A stretch of 64,000 nucleotides of DNA from an uncultured Prevotella sp. Lineage in GTDB: Bacteria > Bacteroidota > Bacteroidia > Bacteroidales > Bacteroidaceae. The translations under genes and the position numbers were made by a program. Under the pieces are notes generated by a model. The model was not told where the DNA came from and ran no database searches. It saw only the letters and a program-made list of their open reading frames with translations. Of this stretch, positions 1 to 7,854 are shown one piece after another; position 1 is the first letter of the stretch; the number at the start of each line of letters is the position of its first letter. The stretch lies in NCBI GenBank assembly GCA_934281565.1, contig CAKQXI010000001.1, forward strand, positions 1 to 64,000, given 5' to 3'.

Positions 1-234
1 ATCTCACTCTCAAGCTATAAGACAAGAGAATTCTTCACTCTTCGTTCTTCACTCTTCACTTAATGTTTAACAAGAAGACAAGAGAATTCTTCACTCTTCG
101 TTCTTCACTCTTCACTTAATGTTTAACAAGAAGGCAAGAGGATTCTTCACTCTTCGTTCTTCACTCTTCACTTAATGTTTAACAAGAAGGCAAGAGGATT
201 CTTCACTCTTCGTTCTTCACTCTTCACTTAATTT
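1..234. repeat. 56-bp tandem repeat array upstream of argD
   Basis: A 20-bp leader (1-20) is followed by copies starting at 21, 77, 133 and 189, an exact 56-bp period. The last copy is cut off by the argD start. The unit contains GAATTCTTCACTCTTCGTTC and ends in TTAATGTTTAACAAGAA; copies 3 and 4 share GGCAAGAGG where copies 1 and 2 have GACAAGAGA. No gene is visible here, and any upstream gene lies outside the window. The same leader plus two copies recur in front of proC (1413-1533). Confidence 0.95.
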
Positions 235-1368
235 ATGAAACTTTACGACGTATTTCCACTTTTCGATATTAATATAGTAAAAGGCAAGGGTTGCCATGTA
301 TGGGACGACAAGGGACAAGAGTACCTGGATCTCTATGGCGGTCATGCCGTTATCAGTATTGGTCATTGCCATCCACACTACGTGGAGATGCTGACCAACC
401 AGTTGAACAACCTGGGTTTCTATTCCAACTCTGTCATCAACAAGTTGCAAGTAAAGCTGGCAGAGCGTTTGGGTAAAATAAGCGGTTATGAGGATTATCA
501 ATTCTTCCTCATCAATTCGGGTGCCGAGGCAAATGAGAATGCTCTCAAGTTGGCATCCTTTACCAATGGCAGAACCCGTGTGCTCTCCATCGAAAAAGCA
601 TTCCACGGCAGAACATCACTTGCCGTTGAGGTAACCAACAATCCTAAGATTATCGCACCTATCAATGACAATGGTCATGTCACCTACCTACCTATCAATG
701 ATTTGGAGGCTTGGGAGAAGGAACTTGCCAAGGGCGATGTTTGTGCTTGTATCATTGAAGCCATCCAAGGTGTAGGCGGTTGCAATATGGTAACTCCAGA
801 ATTCGCACAGGGCTTGCAGGCAGCCTGCAAGAAATATGGCACTTTCTTGATTTGCGACGAAATACAGTGTGGCTATGGCAGAAGCGGTAAGTTTTTCGCT
901 CACCAATGGCTCGGCATCAAGCCAGACCTCATCACCGTAGCAAAGGGCATCGGCAATGGTTTCCCAATGGGTGGTGTATTGATTTCACCTGAGTTCAAGC
1001 CTGTATATGGTCAGCTCGGTACTACTTTTGGAGGAAACCATTTGGCATGTACTGCTGCTCTCGCTGTGCTTGATGTTTTCGAGAAAGAGAACCTTGTACA
1101 GAATGCGCATGAGGTGGGCGAATATCTCATCCAGCAGTTGAAGGAACTTCAGAAGCGCAACAGCCATATCACAGAAGTACGTGGCAGGGGCTTGATGGTA
1201 GGAGCCGTTCTCGACATCCCTCATAAGGAAGTTCGCAGCAAACTCATCCATGAGCAGCATTGCTTCACGGGTTGTGCTGGCACTAACATTCTCCGTATTC
1301 TCCCTCCATTGGTATTGACCAAGGAGAATGTTGACGACTTCATTGGACGTTTGGAGGCGGTATTATAA
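235..1368 (+). CDS. argD: Acetylornithine/N-succinylornithine aminotransferase
   Basis: Class-III PLP aminotransferase of 377 aa, a little shorter than the usual 390-400. It transaminates the N-acylated glutamate semialdehyde to N-acylornithine in arginine synthesis. Visible marks are NSGAEANENALK (residues 94-105), FHGRT near 123, the PLP-ring aspartate in CDEIQCGYGRSGKF (about 207-220), the Schiff-base lysine in VAKGIGNG (K237) and GTTFGGN near 262. In Bacteroidales the acyl group is thought to be succinyl, in keeping with argF' at 23181; that is inferred from context. The ATG directly follows the 56-bp repeat array, and a 25-bp inverted copy of the repeat begins right after the stop. Confidence 0.93.
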   Translation: MKLYDVFPLFDINIVKGKGCHVWDDKGQEYLDLYGGHAVISIGHCHPHYVEMLTNQLNNLGFYSNSVINKLQVKLAERLGKISGYEDYQFFLINSGAEANENALKLASFTNGRTRVLSIEKAFHGRTSLAVEVTNNPKIIAPINDNGHVTYLPINDLEAWEKELAKGDVCACIIEAIQGVGGCNMVTPEFAQGLQAACKKYGTFLICDEIQCGYGRSGKFFAHQWLGIKPDLITVAKGIGNGFPMGGVLISPEFKPVYGQLGTTFGGNHLACTAALAVLDVFEKENLVQNAHEVGEYLIQQLKELQKRNSHITEVRGRGLMVGAVLDIPHKEVRSKLIHEQHCFTGCAGTNILRILPPLVLTKENVDDFIGRLEAVL

Positions 1369-1533
1369 GTGAAGAACGAAGAGTGAAGAATTCAAATGCT
1401 TTAAATTCTCACATCTCACTCTCAAGCTATAAGACAAGAGAATTCTTCACTCTTCGTTCTTCACTCTTCACTTAATGTTTAACAAGAAGGACAAGAGAAT
1501 TCTTCACTCTTCGTTCTTCACTCTTCACTTAAT
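1369..1533. repeat. Inverted repeat plus second 56-bp-type array between argD and proC
   Basis: Bases 1369-1393 read GTGAAGAACGAAGAGTGAAG plus AATTC and are the perfect reverse complement of 1440-1464, a 25-bp inverted repeat with a 46-nt loop. From 1413 the leader seen at 1-20 recurs, followed by repeat copies at 1433 and 1490 (57-bp step, one extra G). The second copy ends just before the proC ATG. The transcript could form a long hairpin between argD and proC. Confidence 0.93.
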
Positions 1534-1535
1534 AC

Positions 1536-2318
1536 ATGAAAATATCAATCATAGGAGCAGGTGCTATGGGCGGTGCCATGGCAGAAGGACTTCTAAATAG
1601 CGAGAAGTTCACTCCATCTGATATTACAATATCAGACCATAACCAACCAGTATTAGATCACTTCGCCAGCGAAGGTGCCAGCGTAACGCTCGACAATCAA
1701 TTAGCTGTACATAATGCCGACATCGTTTGCGTGGTTGTTAAGCCTTGGTGTGTAGAGAAAACCTTGAAGGGTATCAAGGATGCACTCGACTATAAAAGTC
1801 AAAAGCTCATCATTGTTGCTGCTGGCGTACCATCTGCCAATATCAAAGAATGGCTCGACAAGGATGGCATCACACCAACATTCTTCCTCGTGATGCCAAA
1901 CATCGCCATCGCCTACAAGCAGTCGATGACTTTCATCACTCCTGTGGATGCTTCTGCGAGTGAGGTCAAACAAATCACTGACATTTTCGATGAATTGGGC
2001 GAAAGCCTCATCATGGAAGAACGCCTCTTTCCTGCTGCTACAGCCATGTCATGTGCCATCGCTTACGCCATGCGCTATGTAAGAGCCAACGTGGAGGGTG
2101 GTGTTGAAATGGGCTTCAAGGCAAAGGATGCCCAAAAGATTGTGCTCCAGACCGTAAAGGGAGCCGTAGAGTTGCTTCAGGCAACAGGCGAACACCCAGA
2201 GGCAGCTATCGACAAAGTTACCACTCCTGGCGGTTGCACCATCAAGGGCCTCAACACCATGGAGCAGAATGGCTTTACCTATGCCGTCATCAATGGTTTG
2301 CTGGCTGGAAAACGATGA
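1536..2318 (+). CDS. proC: Pyrroline-5-carboxylate reductase
   Basis: NAD(P)H-dependent enzyme of 260 aa (family usually 260-280) that performs the last step of proline synthesis. The N-terminal Rossmann motif GAGAMGGAMAEGL is at residues 7-19. The C-terminal dimerisation domain contains the family signature, seen here as TTPGGCTIKGL near residues 229-239. It lies directly behind argD, from which it is separated by the inverted repeat and repeat array. A strong hairpin follows the gene, so it probably ends the argD-proC transcript. Confidence 0.95.
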   Translation: MKISIIGAGAMGGAMAEGLLNSEKFTPSDITISDHNQPVLDHFASEGASVTLDNQLAVHNADIVCVVVKPWCVEKTLKGIKDALDYKSQKLIIVAAGVPSANIKEWLDKDGITPTFFLVMPNIAIAYKQSMTFITPVDASASEVKQITDIFDELGESLIMEERLFPAATAMSCAIAYAMRYVRANVEGGVEMGFKAKDAQKIVLQTVKGAVELLQATGEHPEAAIDKVTTPGGCTIKGLNTMEQNGFTYAVINGLLAGKR

Positions 2319-2351
2319 CACCTTTGAATGATATATAATGGGCAACAAGTA

Positions 2352-2387
2352 CAAATGCTGCATGGCGTAACAACCATGCAGCATTTG
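2352..2387 (+). terminator. Hairpin terminator after proC
   Basis: A perfect 14-bp stem (2352-2365 with 2374-2387, CAAATGCTGCATGG and its complement) with an 8-nt loop, 33 bp after the proC stop. The T-run after the stem is weak, so efficiency is uncertain. Confidence 0.75.
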
Positions 2388-2667
2388 TTGCTTCAGACAT
2401 CTAAGACGATGTATGCTTCTATAAAGAAATCTTTAATAACAAGTCTTTCTTTTAGAGAATAACACTTTATCAGGTCATCATTAGGATATTTTATGCTTAT
2501 AAGATGCTGCCATTACAGATAATTTCCTTATCTTTGCCATCGGAAGTAAGAGTTTTACTCAGTCGACTGAGTAAAATTACTCAATCGACCGAGTAAAAAC
2601 ATCCATAATACACATAAAGCCCAACCATATTTGGGCATATAACATAAAAAAACAACTATCAGCAGAT
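2388..2667. other. Gene-free stretch with promoter box and palindromes
   Basis: No convincing reading frame lies here. A Bacteroidetes -7 box TATCTTTG is at 2529-2536 with no clear -33 partner. Just downstream of the predicted start point are a perfect palindrome (2553-2576) and a near-palindrome (2577-2596). These were presumably the control region of the decayed ATPase gene that follows. Confidence 0.6.
2553..2596. promoter_or_regulatory. Two adjacent palindromes, operator-like
   Basis: Bases 2553-2576 form a perfect 24-bp palindrome with core ACTCAGTCGACTGAGT. Bases 2577-2596 repeat it imperfectly (TTACTCaaTCGAccGAGTAA, two mismatched pairs). They lie about 13 bp beyond the start point predicted from the TATCTTTG box, so they could act as an operator or as a 5'-UTR hairpin. 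Function is inferred. Confidence 0.7.
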
Positions 2668-2962
2668 ATGTATAAAAGAAAAATATATGATACTATCGTC
2701 AAGCGATTGGGTGAACAAAGGCTGTTCATCCAAGTAATCATGGGACCACGACAGATTGGAAAATCCACTGTGGTCAAGCAAGTTTTAGACGACATAAATA
2801 AACCATTTATCTTCTATTCTGCCGATAAATAGCGAGAGCCATACCATAGGACTCGAACACTTCCGTAAACTTTTCAATCCATTGGCTACCATTATCGTGG
2901 GTGAGAAAGGCATTTTACCAGAAGTTTTTCTCTGTATGGATTTAAGAAAACTATTTGAATAA
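2668..2962 (+). pseudogene. Remnant of a DUF4143-type ATP-binding protein
   Basis: The first 54 codons (2668-2832) encode the N-terminus of a Bacteroidales ATPase with the Walker A motif GPRQIGKST, then hit TAG. In another frame, from about 2849 to the stop at 2960-2962, the sequence encodes what looks like the C-terminal tail of the same family, containing FNPLATIIVG and EVFLCMDLRKLFE. Intact members are about 380-400 aa, so most of the middle, including the DUF4143 domain, has been deleted and the join is out of frame. The family assignment is from motif recognition. An intact but different ATPase follows 25 bp later. Confidence 0.8.
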
Positions 2963-2987
2963 ACAATCACTATTAAGGAGCTAAATT

Positions 2988-4565
2988 ATGGCAGAAGTAA
3001 ATAAAAAGAAATTGCCTGCTGGCATACAATTCTTTAGCATTATCCGCAAAGAAGACTATCTCTACGTTGACAAGACCGATTTAGTTTGGCAACTAACTCA
3101 CTCAGGTGATTTATATAATTATCTGAGCCGCCCTCGTCGATTCGGGAAGTCTCTGCTTATAGACACGTTAGAATGCTATTTTAAAGGCAAAAGAGAACTG
3201 TTCGAAGGACTCAAGATTATGGAATTAGAGACAGAATGGATAGAGTATCCAGTCATCAGACTTGACATGAGCGGTGCAGGTGCTACGGCAGACGAAATCA
3301 AAGACTACCTTGACCATGAGTTTTCCAAATATGAGGAACTATATGATATCAAGCCGAAAGCTACCTCACGTGAATCCGTACGTTTCCAAGCTATTCTTGA
3401 TGCCGCATATCAAAAAACTAACAAACAAGTAGTTGTCTTGATAGACGAATACGATTCTCCATTGCAGCATTCCTGGAAAACACTAGAGCATGAAGGCTGC
3501 ACAGAAGTCTATAGATCAGTGTTCTCCGTACTCAAGCTCAAAGGAGACGTTCTTCGCTTTGTCTTTATCACAGGCATCACGAAGTTTATTCAGATATCTC
3601 TTTTCTCTGTGATTAACCATCTGACTAACATCAGTTTTCTCCCCCAATACGCCCCACTATGTGGTATCACTGAAAAAGAGATGACAGATAATTTCACTCC
3701 GGAGTTGGAAGCATTGGCAGATAAAATGAAATGCAGCATAGAAGAGGCTCATGACAAACTAAAAGAATATTATGATGGTTACCATTTCAGCGATGAGAAT
3801 ATGACCGACATTTATAATCCTTTCAGTTTGATCAACGCTCTCTCCCAACTGCGCTTGCGCAACTACTGGATTTCATCTGGTGCCACCTCTATGTTGAACA
3901 AGTTCGTGGACAATATGGAATTACGTCTCCGTGATTTTGACGATTGTTATATTGATAAAGACACATTGGAGACATCTGATGTCATAGACGGCGGAGCAGA
4001 ACTTTTCCTCTACCAAACAGGCTACCTCACCATCAAGGATTCTGACGAGGACGGCTATACCTTGGGATTTCCTAACGAGGAAGTAAGAAAGGCACTCTAT
4101 AAGGCGGTATTGCCAGCACTGACCCAAAAGGACATCACTGATATTATCTCCGTACAGAGCAAGTTGATGCGCAGTTTAAACATTGGCGACTTATCAGAAG
4201 CCAAGAAGTGTATGAAAGCACTAATAGCAGATGTACCATACAGCAATAAGAAATTGGCAAGTATGGATATGGAAGAGCGTTATCGCCTCATCATCAGCAC
4301 CATTCTGAATGCCATCGGCTGCCAAGTAGATGTAGAACGCATGTTTGCCACAGGTAGAATTGACATCGTAGCCTCTACCTCTCACTTCATCTATGTAATG
4401 GAGCTAAAGCTTACCAATAATGGCGGCCTGGATTCTGCTGAAAAGCAAATCATCGCTAATGGTTACCTCCAACCATTCTTGGCTGATGGACGCAAAGTCA
4501 TCGGACTGGCAGTAGAGTTAGATGACTTGGGAAAGGGATTGATAGATTGGAAAGAAGTTAAATAA
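2988..4565 (+). CDS. AAA-ATPase-like / PD-(D/E)XK nuclease-like protein
   Basis: A 525-aa protein of the large Bacteroidales family with an N-terminal AAA-ATPase_like domain and a C-terminal PDDEXK_9 domain. Visible are the family opening LPAGIQFFSIIRKEDYLYVDKT, Walker A as RPRRFGKS (48-55), Walker B as VVLIDEYDSPL near 148, and a late nuclease-like signature RIDIV followed by YVMELKL near residues 455-480. Copies are often scattered through these genomes. The cellular role is not established; defence-related or selfish roles have been proposed for such proteins and are not shown here. It has a ribosome-binding-like AAGGAGC ahead of the ATG and lies directly behind an ATPase pseudogene. Confidence 0.88.
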   Translation: MAEVNKKKLPAGIQFFSIIRKEDYLYVDKTDLVWQLTHSGDLYNYLSRPRRFGKSLLIDTLECYFKGKRELFEGLKIMELETEWIEYPVIRLDMSGAGATADEIKDYLDHEFSKYEELYDIKPKATSRESVRFQAILDAAYQKTNKQVVVLIDEYDSPLQHSWKTLEHEGCTEVYRSVFSVLKLKGDVLRFVFITGITKFIQISLFSVINHLTNISFLPQYAPLCGITEKEMTDNFTPELEALADKMKCSIEEAHDKLKEYYDGYHFSDENMTDIYNPFSLINALSQLRLRNYWISSGATSMLNKFVDNMELRLRDFDDCYIDKDTLETSDVIDGGAELFLYQTGYLTIKDSDEDGYTLGFPNEEVRKALYKAVLPALTQKDITDIISVQSKLMRSLNIGDLSEAKKCMKALIADVPYSNKKLASMDMEERYRLIISTILNAIGCQVDVERMFATGRIDIVASTSHFIYVMELKLTNNGGLDSAEKQIIANGYLQPFLADGRKVIGLAVELDDLGKGLIDWKEVK

Positions 4566-4616
4566 AACAAGACGAATACTCATGTCTTTTGAGGCAAGAA
4601 TAAGACAATATAAATT

Positions 4617-5849
4617 ATGAAACGGTATACACTTAAAAACTTACCATCCTCTGCACAAAAAGAGACAGAGGATATTCGACTTACTTTTGCTGATAGCAGA
4701 AGAACTTTTTTATGGTGTGCATTCAAAGACTTGCTCTTGAATGAGCCACTCATTATAGCCATTCTCGGAGTTGGAGCTATTGCCATGTTCGCTTTCGATT
4801 GCCCAGAGAGAGCCATTACGTGCTTAATGGCCCTACTCATCTATTATGGTAAAGGCTTTTGGACTTTCAACAAGATTTACTCCCTATGGAAAGAAAATGA
4901 TTTCTTCCCGATGCTCACATCGGAAGGACCACAAAGTACCATGAGAGTTTATAATGGAGAAAGATACATCCGTGTAGAATCACCCACTTGGGAGGAAGTG
5001 GAACGCATCAGCTTCTATCAAGACTACTTGGTTATTGAAATGAAGAATGATTCTGAATTTGGTCTGTTATTCATGTGGACAAACGATATGGCAATGGCAC
5101 AACTATCCGCATTGAGCATGTGGAGAAATGCCTTGGACAAAAAGGAAGAAAATTCCCAACTACCCGAACAATACTCAGAAACTGAACTCGAAGAACTTTC
5201 AGATTTTATCGAGAAGACATTTGGCAAGTACGACCATGTTTTCCATGAGGTTATCTTTCCAGACATACATATGGATATCATCATCATTCCACCTACCGAA
5301 GAACGAAATTATTACACATTGTGTACTATGGGGGTAGGAGCACATCGTATGGATGTGCCAGATGAATTTGAATTTAGATATGAGACTCTTATTGCTGAAC
5401 GTGCCGAATTATTGATTTACCTTCCTGCTGACTGGAACCTAACAGTAGAAGGAATGAAAGACGAACGAAATTATTGGCCTATCCGCTTGCTGAAAGATTT
5501 CGCTCGTATGCCTATTGAAACAGAGAGTTGGATAACATGGGGGCATTCTTTTAGCCAAGAAGAGGAAGAGCCTTTTGCAGAAGGAGTACCATATTCATCT
5601 GCAGTTTTGTTGTCTCCACAGCCAGTCATAGACAATATCGTATCTTGTCCTTTGGCAGTTGGTAAAAGCGTAGATTTTTACCAAGTTTTCCCTCTTACTC
5701 ACGAAGAACTGGAATATAAATTAAAATGCGCTGACGATGAAACAGCAGAAGGTTCTCCTACCGACATAATGCTTGACCACATACAGGCAGACCGAGAACA
5801 CTGGATGGACTACATATCAAGCCGCTTCGACTATCGGAAAAAGGAATAA
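4617..5849 (+). CDS. YcxB-like N-terminus fused to a SUFU domain
   Basis: A 410-aa protein with two visible parts. Residues 1-175 resemble YcxB-like proteins: a short cytoplasmic start, two hydrophobic segments near 42-60 and 63-80, then a soluble beta-rich stretch. Residues 185-400 look like a bacterial Suppressor-of-fused (SUFU, PF05076) domain, with YYTLCTMGVGAHRM, AELLIYLPADW, YWPIRLLKDFARMP and ITWGHSF in family order. Bacterial SUFU domains have been proposed as immunity proteins in polymorphic toxin systems; no toxin gene is recognisable next door. The gene follows the ATPase by 51 bp on the same strand and ends at a shared terminator. Confidence 0.75.
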   Translation: MKRYTLKNLPSSAQKETEDIRLTFADSRRTFLWCAFKDLLLNEPLIIAILGVGAIAMFAFDCPERAITCLMALLIYYGKGFWTFNKIYSLWKENDFFPMLTSEGPQSTMRVYNGERYIRVESPTWEEVERISFYQDYLVIEMKNDSEFGLLFMWTNDMAMAQLSALSMWRNALDKKEENSQLPEQYSETELEELSDFIEKTFGKYDHVFHEVIFPDIHMDIIIIPPTEERNYYTLCTMGVGAHRMDVPDEFEFRYETLIAERAELLIYLPADWNLTVEGMKDERNYWPIRLLKDFARMPIETESWITWGHSFSQEEEEPFAEGVPYSSAVLLSPQPVIDNIVSCPLAVGKSVDFYQVFPLTHEELEYKLKCADDETAEGSPTDIMLDHIQADREHWMDYISSRFDYRKKE

Positions 5850-5880
5850 ATCTAAGAATACTGTAATACGGACAAAAAGG

Positions 5881-5910
5881 AAAGGATGCTAATAATCTTT
5901 AGCATCCTTT
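5881..5910. terminator. Bidirectional terminator between convergent genes
   Basis: A perfect 10-bp stem (AAAGGATGCT with AGCATCCTTT) and 10-nt loop lie between the SUFU fusion (+) and the HU-HIG gene (-). A T-rich stretch follows on the plus side and CCTTTTTGT follows on the minus side. Confidence 0.8.
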
Positions 5911-5968
5911 CTCGTTTTATCATGACTTCAACGTTCCCTTTTTCTCAAAATGAATTAAATGACCTTAG

Positions 5969-6610
5969 TTAATTATCCATTTCCACCCTCTTAACATACA
6001 CCTTTGCCGTTCCTCTCCCACTCGTTGTAATGCCATTAGAAACATCTTCGGAAAACATTCGAAGTTCCTTTGTTGCGGTGGAACGTGGGAGTCCTGTTAA
6101 TTCTGCGTAATCAGCAACACGCAAGAAAGGATGGGCAACATCAGCAAGATAATCTTGTGCCATCTTCAATCGTTCTTCCTTGCTATAAGGAGAACGATTT
6201 ACCCTTGCTACCCCGGCACGAGAAAGCGTACATCTGCTATTAACCTCTTGCACGAGTTCTTTATCAGATACATATCGCACGTTCTTCACCTCAATGCTCT
6301 TGGCATTGCGCTTAGGTTCATCACCATCAATGGTATCCATTTCCTTGTCTTCCTTCACTCCAAGAGTAGCTTGGAATGTACCAATCCCATCAAGAGTGAC
6401 AGTATTGCCATCAGCCAATTCCTCCGCCAGTTGCTCTGCAATCTTACTAAGAGCATGTTTCAATATACTCTCATCCAAAAATCCATGTGCTCCAGCTCGC
6501 CCGAGGAATTTCTCAGTAGACAAGTTGCAATGTTTCTCCAGTCGATAATAACACTTCGTTTCACCAGTACCTTGAAGGTCTGGCATCTCTTGCTTGATAT
6601 ATCTTGCCAT
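5969..6610 (-). CDS. HU-HIG family DNA-binding protein with C-terminal helix-turn-helix
   Basis: A 213-aa histone-like protein. Residues 1-125 match the HU-HIG type of HU/IHF fold common in Bacteroidetes: LSTEKFLGRAGAHGFLDE, then VTLDGIGTFQATLG, then the arm region. The remaining part (about 155-213) looks like a small HTH domain (VADYAELTGLPRSTATKEL), so the protein may be both architectural and sequence-specific. It probably binds DNA as a dimer. The upstream region on its transcribed side contains three palindromes at exact 21-bp spacing (6710-6766), which could be its own operator. Confidence 0.85.
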   Translation of the reverse strand: MARYIKQEMPDLQGTGETKCYYRLEKHCNLSTEKFLGRAGAHGFLDESILKHALSKIAEQLAEELADGNTVTLDGIGTFQATLGVKEDKEMDTIDGDEPKRNAKSIEVKNVRYVSDKELVQEVNSRCTLSRAGVARVNRSPYSKEERLKMAQDYLADVAHPFLRVADYAELTGLPRSTATKELRMFSEDVSNGITTSGRGTAKVYVKRVEMDN

Positions 6611-6709
6611 AATCCTAACTTTTAAAAGTTTACTTTTCTGGCTGTAAAGTTACAACTTTCTTATTACAAAACTATGAGAAGCCTATAATATTTTATAAAG
6701 TTTAATCTA

Positions 6710-6766
6710 TATTTAGCTAAATACAGCTTATATTTAATTAAATCTAACTTATATTTCTGTAAATAT
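6710..6766. repeat. Three palindromic iteron-like sites with 21-bp spacing
   Basis: TATTTAGCTAAATA (6710-6723) and ATTTAATTAAAT (6732-6743) are perfect palindromes. ATATTTctgtAAATAT (6751-6766) has perfect 6-bp arms. Their centres are at 6716.5, 6737.5 and 6758.5, exactly 21 bp apart, about two helical turns. All three lie on one face of the DNA, 100-156 bp upstream of the HU-HIG start, as expected for cooperative binding of a dimeric protein. Confidence 0.8.
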
Positions 6767-6963
6767 AACCAAGGTGAAGTAGTTGTTTGTAGGATATATC
6801 AACTTTATATATCAGGTAAAACAAATTATATATACCAAAGCATAAAGTTAGATAAAGGAAAACTAAAAAAGGAAGCTCATGATTAAAGTAGACCATAAAA
6901 TATATCCGTAATTTCGTTAAACCAATCCGTTATTCATTTAACAGCAGTTTGTGAAAATTTGAT

Positions 6964-6971
6964 TACCTTTG
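6964..6971 (+). promoter_or_regulatory. -7 box for the SDR gene
   Basis: TACCTTTG matches the Bacteroidetes -7 consensus TAnnTTTG and lies 37 bp before the start codon at 7009. No good -33 element is visible at 19-21 bp. Confidence 0.55.
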
Positions 6972-7008
6972 CTGCGAAATTAAAAATGAACATGAAATCC
7001 ATCAGATT

Positions 7009-7842
7009 ATGAAGAAAGATGTAATGATATTGACAGGAGCTGGTCAGATTGGTATGGCAATAGCACGTCGCATGGGCTATTGCATGAAAATCATTATTGG
7101 TGACAAGAACATAGACAATGCCAAAGCCATCTGTGACACAATGAACAAGGCAGGTTTTGATGCCGTGCCTTTCGAGATGGACCTCGCTTCCCGAAAGTCC
7201 ATCCTATCCTTGATTGCCGAGGCACAAAAATATGGAGAGATTGCCATGTTGGTCAATGCCGCAGGAGTATCACCAAGCCAGGCATCCATCGAGACCATCC
7301 TCAAAGTAGATTTATATGGCACAGCCGTTTTGCTCGAAGAAGTAGGCAAAGTCATCAAGGAAGGTGGCGTGGGCGTAACTATCTCCAGCCAATCGGGACA
7401 CCGTATGCCAGCCCTTACTCCAAAAGAGGATGAACAACTTGCCACTACCCCAACAGAGGAACTTCTCTCATTGGAGATGCTTCAAGAGGGAAATATCCGA
7501 GACACCCTTCATGCTTACCAGATGGCAAAGCGATGCAACGTGAAGCGAGTGATGGCAGAGTCTGTGAAATGGGGAGCAAAAGGCGCACGCATCAATTCCA
7601 TCTCTCCAGGCATCATCGTAACCCCACTTGCCATTGATGAATTTAATGGTCTACGTGGTGATTTCTACAAGAATATGTTCGCCAAATGTCCTGCAGGACG
7701 TCCTGGGACTGCCGATGAAGTGGCAAATGTAGCAGAGCTGATGATGAGCAGCAAAGGAACATTCATCACAGGCTCCGATTTTCTGATAGATGGAGGTGCA
7801 ACAGCATCATATTTCTATGGACCACTGAAACCCGAAAATTAA
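7009..7842 (+). CDS. SDR family oxidoreductase
   Basis: A 277-aa classical short-chain dehydrogenase/reductase. The cofactor loop TGAGQIG is at 9-15, NAAG near 88, the catalytic serine in SSQSG near 127, and the YxxxK pair in AYQMAK near 169-174. SPGIIVTPL near 205 and a C-terminal ITGSDFLIDGG follow the family pattern. A roughly 35-residue insertion after SSQSG, containing LTPKEDEQLATTPTEELLSL, is longer than usual and may shape the substrate pocket. Substrate is unknown. It precedes a metallophosphoesterase by 12 bp and is probably co-transcribed. Confidence 0.88.
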   Translation: MKKDVMILTGAGQIGMAIARRMGYCMKIIIGDKNIDNAKAICDTMNKAGFDAVPFEMDLASRKSILSLIAEAQKYGEIAMLVNAAGVSPSQASIETILKVDLYGTAVLLEEVGKVIKEGGVGVTISSQSGHRMPALTPKEDEQLATTPTEELLSLEMLQEGNIRDTLHAYQMAKRCNVKRVMAESVKWGAKGARINSISPGIIVTPLAIDEFNGLRGDFYKNMFAKCPAGRPGTADEVANVAELMMSSKGTFITGSDFLIDGGATASYFYGPLKPEN

Positions 7843-7854
7843 GATAAGCAACTA

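Larger units (their letters stand above)
6611..7008. other. AT-rich divergent intergenic region
   Basis: No gene is seen in these 398 bp between the HU-HIG gene (-) and the SDR gene (+). It contains the 21-bp periodic palindromes (6710-6766), a TA-rich stretch with GATATATC and TATATATC near 6794-6820, and a -7 box TACCTTTG at 6964-6971 that should drive the SDR gene. Confidence 0.7.

Noticed and set aside
1..234. Possible CRISPR array
   Set aside because: The 56-bp units are contiguous and nearly identical throughout; there are no unique spacers and no cas genes.
217..606. Minus-strand reading frame of 129 aa
   Set aside because: It lies antisense to argD and starts inside the repeat array; the argD frame is clearly the coding one.
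6131..6625. Plus-strand frame of 164 aa opposite the HU-HIG gene
   Set aside because: The minus-strand frame carries HU-HIG motifs; the plus-strand product shows none.
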